In this document: positions 45,864 to 54,733 of the stretch, piece by piece
How positions within the stretch are numbered: position 1 is the first letter of the stretch
Layout: every line of letters starts with the position of its first letter
From: Streptomyces sp. 135
GTDB taxonomy: Bacteria > Actinomycetota > Actinomycetes > Streptomycetales > Streptomycetaceae
Reading direction: 5' to 3'
Assembly: GCF_020026305.1 (NCBI RefSeq)
Contig: NZ_CP075691.1
Span: 5,456,001-5,520,000 of the forward strand
DNA: 64,000 nt
Translations under genes and position numbers: made by a program
Notes under the pieces: model-generated
Told to the model about the DNA's origin: nothing
The model's database searches: none
Seen by the model: the letters and a program-made list of their open reading frames with translations, nothing else

Positions 45864-47651
45864 TCAGGCCTTGACGTAGGTCTTGTAGATCAGCGTCGCG
45901 GCGAACTGCGGGTCGTGCTGGGCTCCACCGACCTTGGAACCGTGCAGGTAGAAGCGGCGCTGGTAGGTCTCCGGGATGATCGGCACGACCTCCGTCATGA
46001 TCTTCTTGTCGAGCTCGGCCCAGGCCTTGCCGGCCTCCTTCTGGTCCGAGATCTCGGCGTTCTTCTTGATCGCCTCGTTGATCCAGTCGACGTCGGTCTG
46101 CGAGATGTTGTTCTGGCCGTCGCCGATGGCCTCACCGTCGAAGAGCGGCTGGATGAGGGTGTAGGCGGTCGGCCAGTCCGGGGACCAGCCGAACCACATC
46201 ACGTCGAACTTGTTGTCGATGCGCTGTGCCTGGTCGTAGTAGTCCGTCGAGTTCAGCGGCTTGATGACCGGGTCGAAGCCCGCGGCCTTCAGCGCGTTTT
46301 CGATGACGACCTTGGTCTTGTCGTACGTGGGGCGCTGCGGGAACGCGTAGACGATCTTCTGTCCGAGCTTGCCGGCCTTCTTCAGGATGGCCTTGGCGCG
46401 CTCCGGGTCGCCGGCGGGCTTCTTCAGCTTGCCGAAGACGTCGAACTTCTCGCGGCCGATGATGTCGGGGCTGAGGATGGTCGTCGCCAGCTCGCCCGCC
46501 GACTCGCCGCCGTAGATCCGGCGGATCTGCTCCAGCGGCCAGGCGATGTTGAGGGCCTTGCGGACCTCGACGTCGGTGATGCGCTTGGTGTTGATCGCGT
46601 AGTAGTACGTGCCGGAGGAGAGGCCGTTGAAGGACCGCTTCTTGATGGCCGGGTTGCTGAGCACCTTCTGCATGCGCTCGGCCGGGATCGGCTCGTAGAT
46701 GGCGATCATCTGCTGGTCCTTGCCCTGGTCCGCGATGAAGCGGTCGCAGGAGTCAAGGCCCGTCGGACCGAACTCGAACTCGAAGCCGTCCGGGTAGGCG
46801 TTGCGGATCGGGTCGGTCTTCGGGTCCCAGTGCTTGTTGCGCGTCAGCGTCATCGACTTGTCGATGGAGCGGTGCTTGACGATGTACGGGCCGCAGGAGA
46901 ACGGCGTCTTGTCGTACTTCTCCTTGGTGTCGTGTTTGACGGGCACGGGGGAGTACGAGGTCATCGCCAGCGTGAAGTTGAAGTCCGGGCGGGCTTCCTT
47001 CAGCTTGAAGGTGATCGTCTTCTTGGCCTTGTCGGTGACGATCGAGTCCAGGTGGTCGCCGCCGTACGGGCCCTTGTAGCCCTCACGCCACTTGGCGCCC
47101 TTGCCGGTCAGCGCCATCTGGACGTAGGAGGCACCCTCGGTGATGAAGGGGGCCCAGGAGCGCTCTATGCCGTGGCGGACGTCCTCGACGGTCAGCTCGC
47201 TGCCGTCCTGCCACTTCAGGCCGTCCTTCAGCGTGAAGGTCCAGGTCTTGTTGCCGTCGGACGCCTTGCCCACGTCGGTCGCCAGGTCACCGACGAGGGT
47301 CATGCCGCCCTTGGGGTCGATGTAGTAGCCGGTCAGGGCGCGGGCGAACAGCATGGCGACCGAGGAGTTGTACGCGAAGTAGATGCGCTGCGGGTCCATG
47401 TGCGACACGTCGTCCTCGGCGACACCGTAGATCGTGCCGCCCTTCTGGGCGCCCTCGACCTCGGGGGCCGGGCCCTTGGAGTCCTCAGCGGTGCCGATCT
47501 TGACGTGGGCGCCCGTGTACTCGGTGGCGCCACCGTGGTTTCCGCCCTTGCCGCCGTTGCCGGAGCCGCCGCTGCTGCACGCGGAGAGGACCATCGATCC
47601 GCCCGCCGCGACCGAGGTCGCGACGACGAAGTTTCTGCGGGAGAGAGACAT
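45864..47651 (-). CDS. bldKB: Oligopeptide-binding lipoprotein, bldKB-like
   Basis: A 595-residue SBP_bac_5 lipoprotein. The signal MSLSRRNFVVATSVAAGGSM has a twin-arginine-like SRRNFV core followed by lipobox LSAC, so export may be by Tat with lipid anchoring. After a Gly/Ser linker come the binding-fold marks GTIYGVAEDDVSHMDPQRIY and LKDGLKWQDGSELTVEDVRH. The length is close to the ~600 residues known for BldKB. Hairpins flank the gene on both sides (45816 and 47696), suggesting its message is processed apart from the permease and ATPase messages. Confidence 0.87.
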   Translation of the reverse strand: MSLSRRNFVVATSVAAGGSMVLSACSSGGSGNGGKGGNHGGATEYTGAHVKIGTAEDSKGPAPEVEGAQKGGTIYGVAEDDVSHMDPQRIYFAYNSSVAMLFARALTGYYIDPKGGMTLVGDLATDVGKASDGNKTWTFTLKDGLKWQDGSELTVEDVRHGIERSWAPFITEGASYVQMALTGKGAKWREGYKGPYGGDHLDSIVTDKAKKTITFKLKEARPDFNFTLAMTSYSPVPVKHDTKEKYDKTPFSCGPYIVKHRSIDKSMTLTRNKHWDPKTDPIRNAYPDGFEFEFGPTGLDSCDRFIADQGKDQQMIAIYEPIPAERMQKVLSNPAIKKRSFNGLSSGTYYYAINTKRITDVEVRKALNIAWPLEQIRRIYGGESAGELATTILSPDIIGREKFDVFGKLKKPAGDPERAKAILKKAGKLGQKIVYAFPQRPTYDKTKVVIENALKAAGFDPVIKPLNSTDYYDQAQRIDNKFDVMWFGWSPDWPTAYTLIQPLFDGEAIGDGQNNISQTDVDWINEAIKKNAEISDQKEAGKAWAELDKKIMTEVVPIIPETYQRRFYLHGSKVGGAQHDPQFAATLIYKTYVKA

Positions 47652-47695
47652 CTGGCTACCAACCCTGAGTGTCGAGAGAAGAGGAGCGGAGGACG

Positions 47696-47726
47696 GCCCG
47701 GCACTGCCCCGTCGCGGGTGCCGGGC
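47696..47726 (-). terminator. Hairpin between bldKA-like and bldKB-like genes
   Basis: An 8-bp stem GCCCGGCA / TGCCGGGC with a 15-base loop lies in the 85-bp gap. Confidence 0.5.
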
Positions 47727-47736
47727 TTGGGGAGTG

Positions 47737-48762
47737 TCAGCGTTTGGTCTTCGGGTCCAGCGCGTCGCGCACCGAGTCGCCGAGGAGGTTGAAGGCGACG
47801 ACGAAGATCACCATCGCGATGCCCGGGAAGGCCATGTACGTGATGTCCTGCTCGTACACCTCGGAGGCGCGCTGGATCATCACGCCCCAGTCGGGGGTGG
47901 GCTCCTGAAGTCCCACGCCCAGGAAGGCGAGTCCGGCCTCCGCGGTGACGAACATCGGCAGGGCGAGCGTGGCCTGGATCAGGATCGGCGTCCACAGGTT
48001 GGGGAGCAGTTCCTTGAAGATGATCCGGGCCGGCGAGGCGCCGGTCACCTTCGCCGCCTCCACGAACTCCCGCTCGCGCAGGGCCAGTACCTCCCCGCGC
48101 AGCAGTCGGGCGATGGAGGCCCAGCCGAAGGCCGTCATCACCGCGATGAGGCTGGTGACCGTGAGCCAGGTCGGTGTCTTGTCCTCCGGGGCCACGACCA
48201 CGGAGATCATCACCGGCCAGAAGGCGATGAAGAAGAGCGTCGAGGGGAAGGCCAGCAGGATGTCGATGACCCGGCCGATGAAGTAGTCGGTCTTGCCGCC
48301 GAGATATCCGGCCGTGATGCCGACCGCGATGCCGATGAGCGTCACCAGGATCGTGGTGGCCGCGGCGATCAGCAGCGAGTTGCGCATGCCGTACAGCAGG
48401 AAGGTCAGCACGTCCCGGCCGAGCTGCGGCTCGATGCCGAACCAGAACTCGCTGTCGATGCCGCCGTTTGGCTTGATCGGATAGCTGAACTCGTTGAACA
48501 GGCTCGGGTCGTTCACGCCGTACGTGGTGTACGGGTCCTTGCCGTAGAGCTTCGAAATCAGTGGTGCGCACAGCGAGATGACGAAGAAGAAGAGCACGAC
48601 GCACGCGGCGGTCACACCCGACTTGTCCCTCTTGAACCGAGTCCAGGCGAGCCGCCCCGGCGAACGGCCCTCGCTGCCCTGCTTCTTGGGCGAGGAGGGG
48701 TTGCCGTCGGTCTTGTCCGTCACTTCAAGCGTGGCGGCAGCGGCGGGAGTTGGCGAGGTCAT
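47737..48762 (-). CDS. bldKA: Oligopeptide ABC permease (OppC-type), bldKA-like
   Basis: A 341-residue permease with a ~55-residue cytoplasmic N-tail (ends LAWTRFKRDKSG), helix VTAACVVLFFFVISLCAPLI, the OppC signature QLGRDVLTFLLYGMRNSLLI and EAA loop REREFVEAAKVTGASPARII. GGAG lies just before ATG 48762. First gene of the bldK-type operon, divergent from operon 3. Confidence 0.85.
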   Translation of the reverse strand: MTSPTPAAAATLEVTDKTDGNPSSPKKQGSEGRSPGRLAWTRFKRDKSGVTAACVVLFFFVISLCAPLISKLYGKDPYTTYGVNDPSLFNEFSYPIKPNGGIDSEFWFGIEPQLGRDVLTFLLYGMRNSLLIAAATTILVTLIGIAVGITAGYLGGKTDYFIGRVIDILLAFPSTLFFIAFWPVMISVVVAPEDKTPTWLTVTSLIAVMTAFGWASIARLLRGEVLALREREFVEAAKVTGASPARIIFKELLPNLWTPILIQATLALPMFVTAEAGLAFLGVGLQEPTPDWGVMIQRASEVYEQDITYMAFPGIAMVIFVVAFNLLGDSVRDALDPKTKR

Positions 48763-49127
48763 GGCGCTCCAGGCCCGGAGGGGTCATCAGGATTCCGCAG
48801 GACAACCAGGCACCTACGGGCTAGGCGCGACTTTCGCAAGGCGTTTCCCACGCGGTCAATGAATGTTGGTCCGACTTGATGGGCTCTTGGGATCCTTGAC
48901 CATGTCTTTGCCCAATCAAGGTCATGACATTGCCTTGGCGTAATCAAGCGTGATGGACAAGGTGCCGCGGTATGGGGCAAGCACGGCAATGAGTCCGATA
49001 TGCGGGCGCCGCCGTCTCGGAATGCGTACATCCGGATGGGCTCGGACACGTACGGGTGGGGTAAATATGCGGTTCATTCTGCTTGCGGTGATATTGGGCG
49101 ATACGTAATCCGGAACAGGAGATCTCC
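48763..49127. promoter_or_regulatory. Divergent promoter region of bldK-type operon and operon 3
   Basis: 365 bp holding several GGTCA-type half sites: ACGCGGTCAA (48849-48858; minus-strand TTGACCGCGT), CCTTGACCATG near 48893-48903 and CAAGGTCATGAC near 48916-48927. The CCTTGA / TCAAGG arms form an inverted repeat. No gene is seen. The AGGAG of operon 3 lies at the right end. Confidence 0.6.
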
Positions 49128-50750
49128 ATGCGTGGAGCCACGCACGCCAGGTGGGCCGCATGCGCGGTGACCGTCGCCGTCGCGGCGGCGGCCTGTGGCG
49201 GCGGCGGAAGCGGCGGCGGCCCCGGGGTCGTGACCTCCTCCTGGGGCGATCCGCAGAACCCGCTGGAACCCGCGAACACCAACGAGGTCCAGGGCGGCAA
49301 GATCCTCGACATGATCTTCCGGGGCCTCAAGCGGTACGACCCGAAGACCGGCGAGGCCAAGAACATGGTCGCCGAGTCGATCGGGACGAAGGACGCGCAG
49401 AACTTCACCGTCAAGATCAAGAAGGGCTGGACGTTCAGCAACGGCGAGAAGATCACCGCCAAGTCCTTCGTGGAGGCCTGGAACTACGGCGCGAACGCCC
49501 GGAACAACCAGAAGAACGCGTACTTCTTCGGCTACATCGACGGATACGACAAGGTCCACCCCGAGCAGGGCGAGCCGAGCGCCGAGACCCTCTCCGGGCT
49601 GAAGGTCGTCGACGACACCACCTTCACCGTCAAGCTCTCCCAGAAGTTCTCCACCTGGCCCGACACCCTCGGCTACCCCACCTTCGCGCCGCTGCCCAAG
49701 GCGTTCTACGACGACCACGACGCCTGGCTCGCCAAACCCGTCGGCAACGGCCCGTACACCGTCGACGCGTACACCAAGGGCTCACAGATGTCCCTGCGCA
49801 AGTGGGACGCGTACCCGGGCGAGGACAAGGCGCGCAACGACGGGGTGGACATGCAGGTCTACACCGACAACAACACCGCCTACACCAACCTCATGGCGGG
49901 CAACCTCGACCTCGTCGACGACGTGCCCGCGGCGCAGCTCAGGAACGCCGAGAGCGACCTCGGCGACCGGTACATCAACACCCCCGCCGGCATCATCCAG
50001 ACCCTCGCCTTCCCCTTCTACGACGAGGAGTGGAACAAGCCGGGCCGGGAGAAGGTCCGCCGGGGACTGTCCATGGCGATCAACCGCGAGCAGATCACCG
50101 AGACGATCTTCCAGAAGACGCGGACGCCCGCCACCGACTGGACCTCGCCGGTGCTCGGCAAGGACGGCGGCTACGGACCCGGGCTCTGCGGCGACGCCTG
50201 CGCGTACGACGCCGCGCGCGCCAGGCGGCTGGTCGAGGAGGGCGGCGGCATCCCCGGCGGCCGGCTGAGGATCACGTACAACGCGGACACCGGATCGCAC
50301 AAGGAGTGGGTCGACGCCGTCTGCAACTCCATCAACAAGGCGCTCCAGAAGGACAAGGCCTGCGTCGGCAACCCCGTCGGCACCTTCGCCGACTTCCGCA
50401 GCCAGGCGTCCGAGCAGCAGCTCGACGGGCCCTGGCGCGCGGGCTGGCAGATGGACTATCCGCTGATCCAGAACTTCCTGGAGCCGAACTACTTCACGGA
50501 CGCCTCGTCCAACGACGGCAAGTTCTCCGACAAGGAGTTCGACAGGCTCGTCAACGAGGCCAACGGAGAGACGGACACCGCCAAGGCCGTCGCCACGTTC
50601 CAGAAGGCCGAGAAGATCCTCGCCGAGAAGATGCCGGCCATCCCGCTCTGGTACCAGAACGGCAGCGCGGGCCACTCGGACCGGATCTCCGACGTCGCGC
50701 TGAACCAGTTCAGCGTGCCGGTGTACGAGCAGATCACGGTGGACCGATAA
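49128..50750 (+). CDS. Oligopeptide-binding lipoprotein, operon 3
   Basis: A 540-residue OppA-type lipoprotein: signal MRGATHARWAACAVTVAVAA with lipobox AAAC-GGGG. The fold marks GLKRYDPKTGEAKNMVAESI, KKGWTFSNGEKITAKSFVEA and PVGNGPYTVDAY parallel those of operon 1. AGGAG sits before ATG 49128. No hairpin separates it from the permease gene 13 bp downstream, unlike the other two operons, so its expression ratio probably differs. Confidence 0.92.
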   Translation: MRGATHARWAACAVTVAVAAAACGGGGSGGGPGVVTSSWGDPQNPLEPANTNEVQGGKILDMIFRGLKRYDPKTGEAKNMVAESIGTKDAQNFTVKIKKGWTFSNGEKITAKSFVEAWNYGANARNNQKNAYFFGYIDGYDKVHPEQGEPSAETLSGLKVVDDTTFTVKLSQKFSTWPDTLGYPTFAPLPKAFYDDHDAWLAKPVGNGPYTVDAYTKGSQMSLRKWDAYPGEDKARNDGVDMQVYTDNNTAYTNLMAGNLDLVDDVPAAQLRNAESDLGDRYINTPAGIIQTLAFPFYDEEWNKPGREKVRRGLSMAINREQITETIFQKTRTPATDWTSPVLGKDGGYGPGLCGDACAYDAARARRLVEEGGGIPGGRLRITYNADTGSHKEWVDAVCNSINKALQKDKACVGNPVGTFADFRSQASEQQLDGPWRAGWQMDYPLIQNFLEPNYFTDASSNDGKFSDKEFDRLVNEANGETDTAKAVATFQKAEKILAEKMPAIPLWYQNGSAGHSDRISDVALNQFSVPVYEQITVDR

Positions 50751-50763
50751 GCCGGAGGCGGCC

Positions 50764-51687
50764 ATGGGACGTTATGTGATCCGGCGTCTGCTCCAGATGA
50801 TCCCGGTCTTCTTCGGCGCCACCCTGCTGATCTTCCTGATGGTGCACGTGATGGGCGACCCCGTCGCGGGCCTGTGCGGGGACCGCGCCTGCGACGCCGC
50901 CACGGCCGCGCGGCTGAAACAGGAGTTCGGCCTGGATGAGCCGGTGGGGCAGCAGTACCTGACCTACATGGGCAACGTCTTCGTCGGCGACTTCGGCACC
51001 GCCTTCAACGGCCAGCCGGTCACCGAGCTGATGGCGGCCGCCTTCCCCGTCACCATCCGGCTGACCCTCGTCGCCGTCGTCTTCGAGATCGTCATCGGCA
51101 TCTCGCTCGGCGTCCTCACCGGGCTGCGGCGCGGGCGGCCCATCGACACCGCCGTACTGCTGCTCACGCTCGTGGTGATCTCCGTCCCGACGTTCGTCAC
51201 CGGACTCGTGCTCCAGCTGCTGCTCGGCGTCCGATGGGGCGTCATCAAGCCGTCCGTGTCCAGCGGGGCGCCCGTCGACGAACTGCTGATCCCGGGGCTC
51301 GTCCTCGCCTCGGTCTCCCTCGCGTACGTGACCCGCCTGACCCGCACCTCCATCGCGGAGAACCGGCGCGCCGACTACGTGCGCACCGCCGTCGCCAAGG
51401 GACTGCCCCGGCGCCGCGTCATCACCCGGCACCTGCTGCGCAACTCCCTCATCCCCGTCGTCACCTTCATCGGCACGGACGTGGGCGCGCTGATGGGCGG
51501 CGCGATCGTCACCGAGCGGATCTTCAACATCCACGGCGTCGGCTTCCAGCTCTACCAGGGCATCCTGCGCCAGAGCACCCAGACCGTCGTCGGCTTCGTG
51601 ACCGTACTCGTCCTGGTCTTCCTGCTGGCCAACCTCATCGTCGACCTCCTGTACGCCGTACTCGACCCGAGGATCCGCTATGCCTGA
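50764..51687 (+). CDS. Oligopeptide ABC permease OppB-type, operon 3
   Basis: A 307-residue permease beginning MGRYVIRRLLQMIPVFFGAT, with the EAA loop NRRADYVRTAVAKGLPRRRV nearly identical to operon 1. A Cys pair (GLCGDRACDAA) in the first outer loop replaces the ALWGDKPPD of operon 1 and could form a disulfide. It overlaps the next gene by 8 bp. Confidence 0.9.
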   Translation: MGRYVIRRLLQMIPVFFGATLLIFLMVHVMGDPVAGLCGDRACDAATAARLKQEFGLDEPVGQQYLTYMGNVFVGDFGTAFNGQPVTELMAAAFPVTIRLTLVAVVFEIVIGISLGVLTGLRRGRPIDTAVLLLTLVVISVPTFVTGLVLQLLLGVRWGVIKPSVSSGAPVDELLIPGLVLASVSLAYVTRLTRTSIAENRRADYVRTAVAKGLPRRRVITRHLLRNSLIPVVTFIGTDVGALMGGAIVTERIFNIHGVGFQLYQGILRQSTQTVVGFVTVLVLVFLLANLIVDLLYAVLDPRIRYA

Positions 51688-52657
51688 ACCCCATCAGCCG
51701 GAGCGCGCGATCGCGGCGACCGGCGCGGGCGGCGCCATGGACCTCGCCGCCAGCGAGGCGACCTCGCTGGCGGCGACGCCCGGCGGCCCCGACGGCAGCG
51801 GCCCCGCGGCGCCCGCCCGCAGCCTGTGGTCGGACGCCTGGCGGGACCTGCGGCGCAATCCGGTCTTCCTCGTCTCGGGCCTGATCATCGTCTTCCTCGT
51901 CGTCATCTCCCTGTGGCCCTCGCTCATCGCCACCGGAAACCCGCTGGCCTGCGACCTCGCCAACGCGCAGAAAGGTTCCGCCCCCGGCCACCCCTTCGGC
52001 TTCAACGAACAGGGCTGCGACGTCTACACCCGGGTCGTCCACGGCACCCGGGTCTCCGTCACCGTCGGCGTCTGCGCCACGCTCGGCGTCGCGCTCCTCG
52101 GCAGCGTCCTCGGCGGGCTCGCCGGGTTCTTCGGCGGCGTGGGGGACGCGGTCCTCTCGCGGATCACCGACGTCTTCTTCGCCATCCCCGTCGTCCTCGG
52201 CGGCCTCGTGCTGCTGTCCGTGGTGACCAGCTCCACCGTCTGGCCCGTGGTCGGCTTCATGGTGCTGCTCGGCTGGCCGCAGATCTCCCGCATCGCGCGC
52301 GGCTCGGTCATCACCGCCAAGCAGAACGACTACGTCCAGGCGGCGCGGGCGCTCGGCGCCTCCAACACCCGGCTGCTCCTGCGCCACATCACGCCGAACG
52401 CCGTCGCCCCCGTGATCGTCGTCGCGACCATCGCGCTCGGTACGTTCATCGCGCTCGAAGCCACGCTCTCCTACCTCGGCGTCGGACTGAAGCCGCCGAC
52501 GGTGAGCTGGGGCATCGACATCTCGGCCGCCTCCCTCTACATCCGCAACGCCCCGCACATGCTGCTCTGGCCGGCCGGCGCGCTGGCCGTCACCGTGCTC
52601 GCGTTCATCATGCTCGGCGACGCGGTGCGCGACGCCCTCGACCCGAAGCTGAGGTAA
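51680..52657 (+). CDS. Oligopeptide ABC permease OppC-type, operon 3
   Basis: A 325-residue OppC-type permease: Ala/Gly-rich cytoplasmic tail, RSLWSDAWRDLRRNPVFLVS before helix 1, signature NEQGCDVYTRVVHGTRVSVT, EAA loop AKQNDYVQAARALGASNTRL, end DALDPKLR. It is the paralogue of the 36614 gene. Confidence 0.9.
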   Translation: MPEPHQPERAIAATGAGGAMDLAASEATSLAATPGGPDGSGPAAPARSLWSDAWRDLRRNPVFLVSGLIIVFLVVISLWPSLIATGNPLACDLANAQKGSAPGHPFGFNEQGCDVYTRVVHGTRVSVTVGVCATLGVALLGSVLGGLAGFFGGVGDAVLSRITDVFFAIPVVLGGLVLLSVVTSSTVWPVVGFMVLLGWPQISRIARGSVITAKQNDYVQAARALGASNTRLLLRHITPNAVAPVIVVATIALGTFIALEATLSYLGVGLKPPTVSWGIDISAASLYIRNAPHMLLWPAGALAVTVLAFIMLGDAVRDALDPKLR

Positions 52658-52663
52658 GCGCCC

Positions 52664-53698
52664 ATGGCAACCGCTTCCGAGGCGTCGACCGAAGCGCCCA
52701 CCACGCTCCTCGAAGTACGCGACCTGCATGTGGAGTTCCGGACCAGGGACGGCGTCGCCCAGGCCGTCAACGGCGTCGACTACGCCGTCAGCGCGGGCGA
52801 GACGCTGGCCGTGCTCGGCGAGTCAGGCTCGGGCAAGTCCGTGACCGCCCAGGCCGTCATGGGCATCCTCGACACACCGCCGGGCAGGATCACCGCGGGC
52901 GAGATCCTCTTCCAGGGCCGCGACCTGCTGAAGCTCAAGGAGGGCGAGCGGCGCGAGGTCCGCGGCGCGGGCATGGCGATGATCTTCCAGGACGCCCTGT
53001 CGTCCCTGAACCCGGTGCTGAGCGTCGGCGACCAGCTCGCCGAGATGTACGTCGTCCACCGGGGCATGTCCAAGAAGGACGCCAGGGCCAGGGCCATCGA
53101 ACTGATGGACCGGGTGCGCATCCCGGCCGCCCGCGAACGCGTCGGCCAGTACCCGCACCAGTTCAGCGGCGGCATGCGCCAGCGCATCATGATCGCCATG
53201 GCGATGGCCCTGGAGCCCTCCCTCATCATCGCCGACGAGCCGACCACCGCCCTCGACGTCACCGTCCAGGCACAGGTGATGGACCTCCTCGCGGAGCTCC
53301 AGCGCGAGCTGCACATGGGCCTGATCCTCATCACCCACGACCTCGGGGTCGTCGCCGACGTCGCCGACACCATCGCCGTCATGTACGCGGGCCGCATCGT
53401 CGAGAGGGCCCCCGTCCACGAGATCTACCGGGCGCCCGCCCACCCGTACACGCGCGGCCTGCTCGCCTCCATCCCGCGCCTGGACCAGAAGGGCCAGGAC
53501 CTCTACGCGATCAAGGGCCTGCCGCCCAACCTCATGAACATCCCGCCCGGCTGCGCCTTCCACCCCCGCTGCCCCCTGGCCCAGGACGTCTGCGTCACCG
53601 AGGAACCGCCGCTGGCCCGGGTGACGTACGAGGGCCTCGTCGCGGAACGCAGGAGCGCCTGCCACTTCTGGAAGGAGACGCTCGATGCCACACGGTGA
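52664..53698 (+). CDS. Oligopeptide ABC ATPase OppD-type, operon 3
   Basis: A 344-residue ATPase with Walker A GESGSGKS, Q-loop FQDALSSLNP, signature FSGGMRQR, Walker B LIIADEPTTAL and the Cys-containing tail CAFHPRCPLAQDVC. Most of the chain matches the operon 1 copy residue for residue. It overlaps the next gene by 14 bp. Confidence 0.92.
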   Translation: MATASEASTEAPTTLLEVRDLHVEFRTRDGVAQAVNGVDYAVSAGETLAVLGESGSGKSVTAQAVMGILDTPPGRITAGEILFQGRDLLKLKEGERREVRGAGMAMIFQDALSSLNPVLSVGDQLAEMYVVHRGMSKKDARARAIELMDRVRIPAARERVGQYPHQFSGGMRQRIMIAMAMALEPSLIIADEPTTALDVTVQAQVMDLLAELQRELHMGLILITHDLGVVADVADTIAVMYAGRIVERAPVHEIYRAPAHPYTRGLLASIPRLDQKGQDLYAIKGLPPNLMNIPPGCAFHPRCPLAQDVCVTEEPPLARVTYEGLVAERRSACHFWKETLDATR

Positions 53699-54725
53699 GA
53701 CCGGGCGCGAACCGATCCTCCAGGTGCGCGGCCTGGTCAAGCACTACCCGCTGACCCAGGGCATCGTCGTCCGCAAGCAGGTCGGCGCCGTCAAGGCCGT
53801 GGACGGCGTCGACTTCGACCTCTTCCAGGGTGAGACGCTCGGCATCGTGGGGGAGTCGGGCTGCGGCAAGTCGACGGTCGCCAAGATGCTGGTCAACCTG
53901 GAGCGGCCGACGGCCGGCGAGATCCGCTACAAGGGCGAGGACATCACGCGGCTCTCGGGCCGGGCCCTGAAGGCGGTCCGCCGCAACATCCAGATGGTCT
54001 TCCAGGACCCGTACACCTCACTGAACCCCCGGATGACCGTCGGCGACATCATCGGGGAGCCCTACGAGATCCATCCCGAGGTCGCGCCGAAGGGCTCGCG
54101 GCGGCAGAAGGTGCGGGAACTCCTCGACGTGGTGGGGCTCAACCCCGAGTACGTCAACCGCTATCCGCACCAGTTCTCCGGCGGTCAGCGCCAGCGCATC
54201 GGCATCGCGCGCGGCCTCGCGCTCAGGCCCGAGGTCATCGTCGCCGACGAGCCGGTCTCCGCGCTCGACGTCTCCGTCCAGGCCCAGGTCATCAACCTCC
54301 TGGACCAGCTCCAGACCGAGTTCGACCTCAGCTACGTCTTCATCGCCCACGACCTGTCGATCGTGCGGCACATCTCCGACCGGGTCGGCGTGATGTACCT
54401 CGGCCGGATCGTGGAGACCGGCACGGACGCGGAGATCTACGAACACCCGACGCACCCCTACACGCAGGCGCTGCTCTCCGCCGTGCCGGTCCCCGACCCC
54501 GAGGCGCGCGAGCACCGGGAGCGGATCATCCTCACCGGCGACGTGCCCTCGCCCGCCAACCCGCCCTCGGGCTGCCGCTTCCGCACCCGCTGCTGGAAGG
54601 CGCGGGAGCGGTGCGCCCTGGAGGTGCCGGCGCTCGCGGTGCCCGCCGAGTTCCGGTACACGCAGGGGCCCGCCGCGCACGACTCGGCCTGCCACTTCGC
54701 CGAGGAGAGGCAGGTCGTGCCGTAG
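53685..54725 (+). CDS. Oligopeptide ABC ATPase OppF-type, operon 3
   Basis: A 346-residue ATPase: Walker A GESGCGKS, signature FSGGQRQR, Walker B VIVADEPVSAL, tail CRFRTRCWKARERC. The core is nearly identical to the operon 1 copy but lacks its repetitive N-terminal extension. Its stop lies 8 bp from the end of the convergent peptidase gene, with no terminator hairpin between. Confidence 0.92.
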   Translation: MPHGETGREPILQVRGLVKHYPLTQGIVVRKQVGAVKAVDGVDFDLFQGETLGIVGESGCGKSTVAKMLVNLERPTAGEIRYKGEDITRLSGRALKAVRRNIQMVFQDPYTSLNPRMTVGDIIGEPYEIHPEVAPKGSRRQKVRELLDVVGLNPEYVNRYPHQFSGGQRQRIGIARGLALRPEVIVADEPVSALDVSVQAQVINLLDQLQTEFDLSYVFIAHDLSIVRHISDRVGVMYLGRIVETGTDAEIYEHPTHPYTQALLSAVPVPDPEAREHRERIILTGDVPSPANPPSGCRFRTRCWKARERCALEVPALAVPAEFRYTQGPAAHDSACHFAEERQVVP

Positions 54726-54733
54726 CCGGGGCG

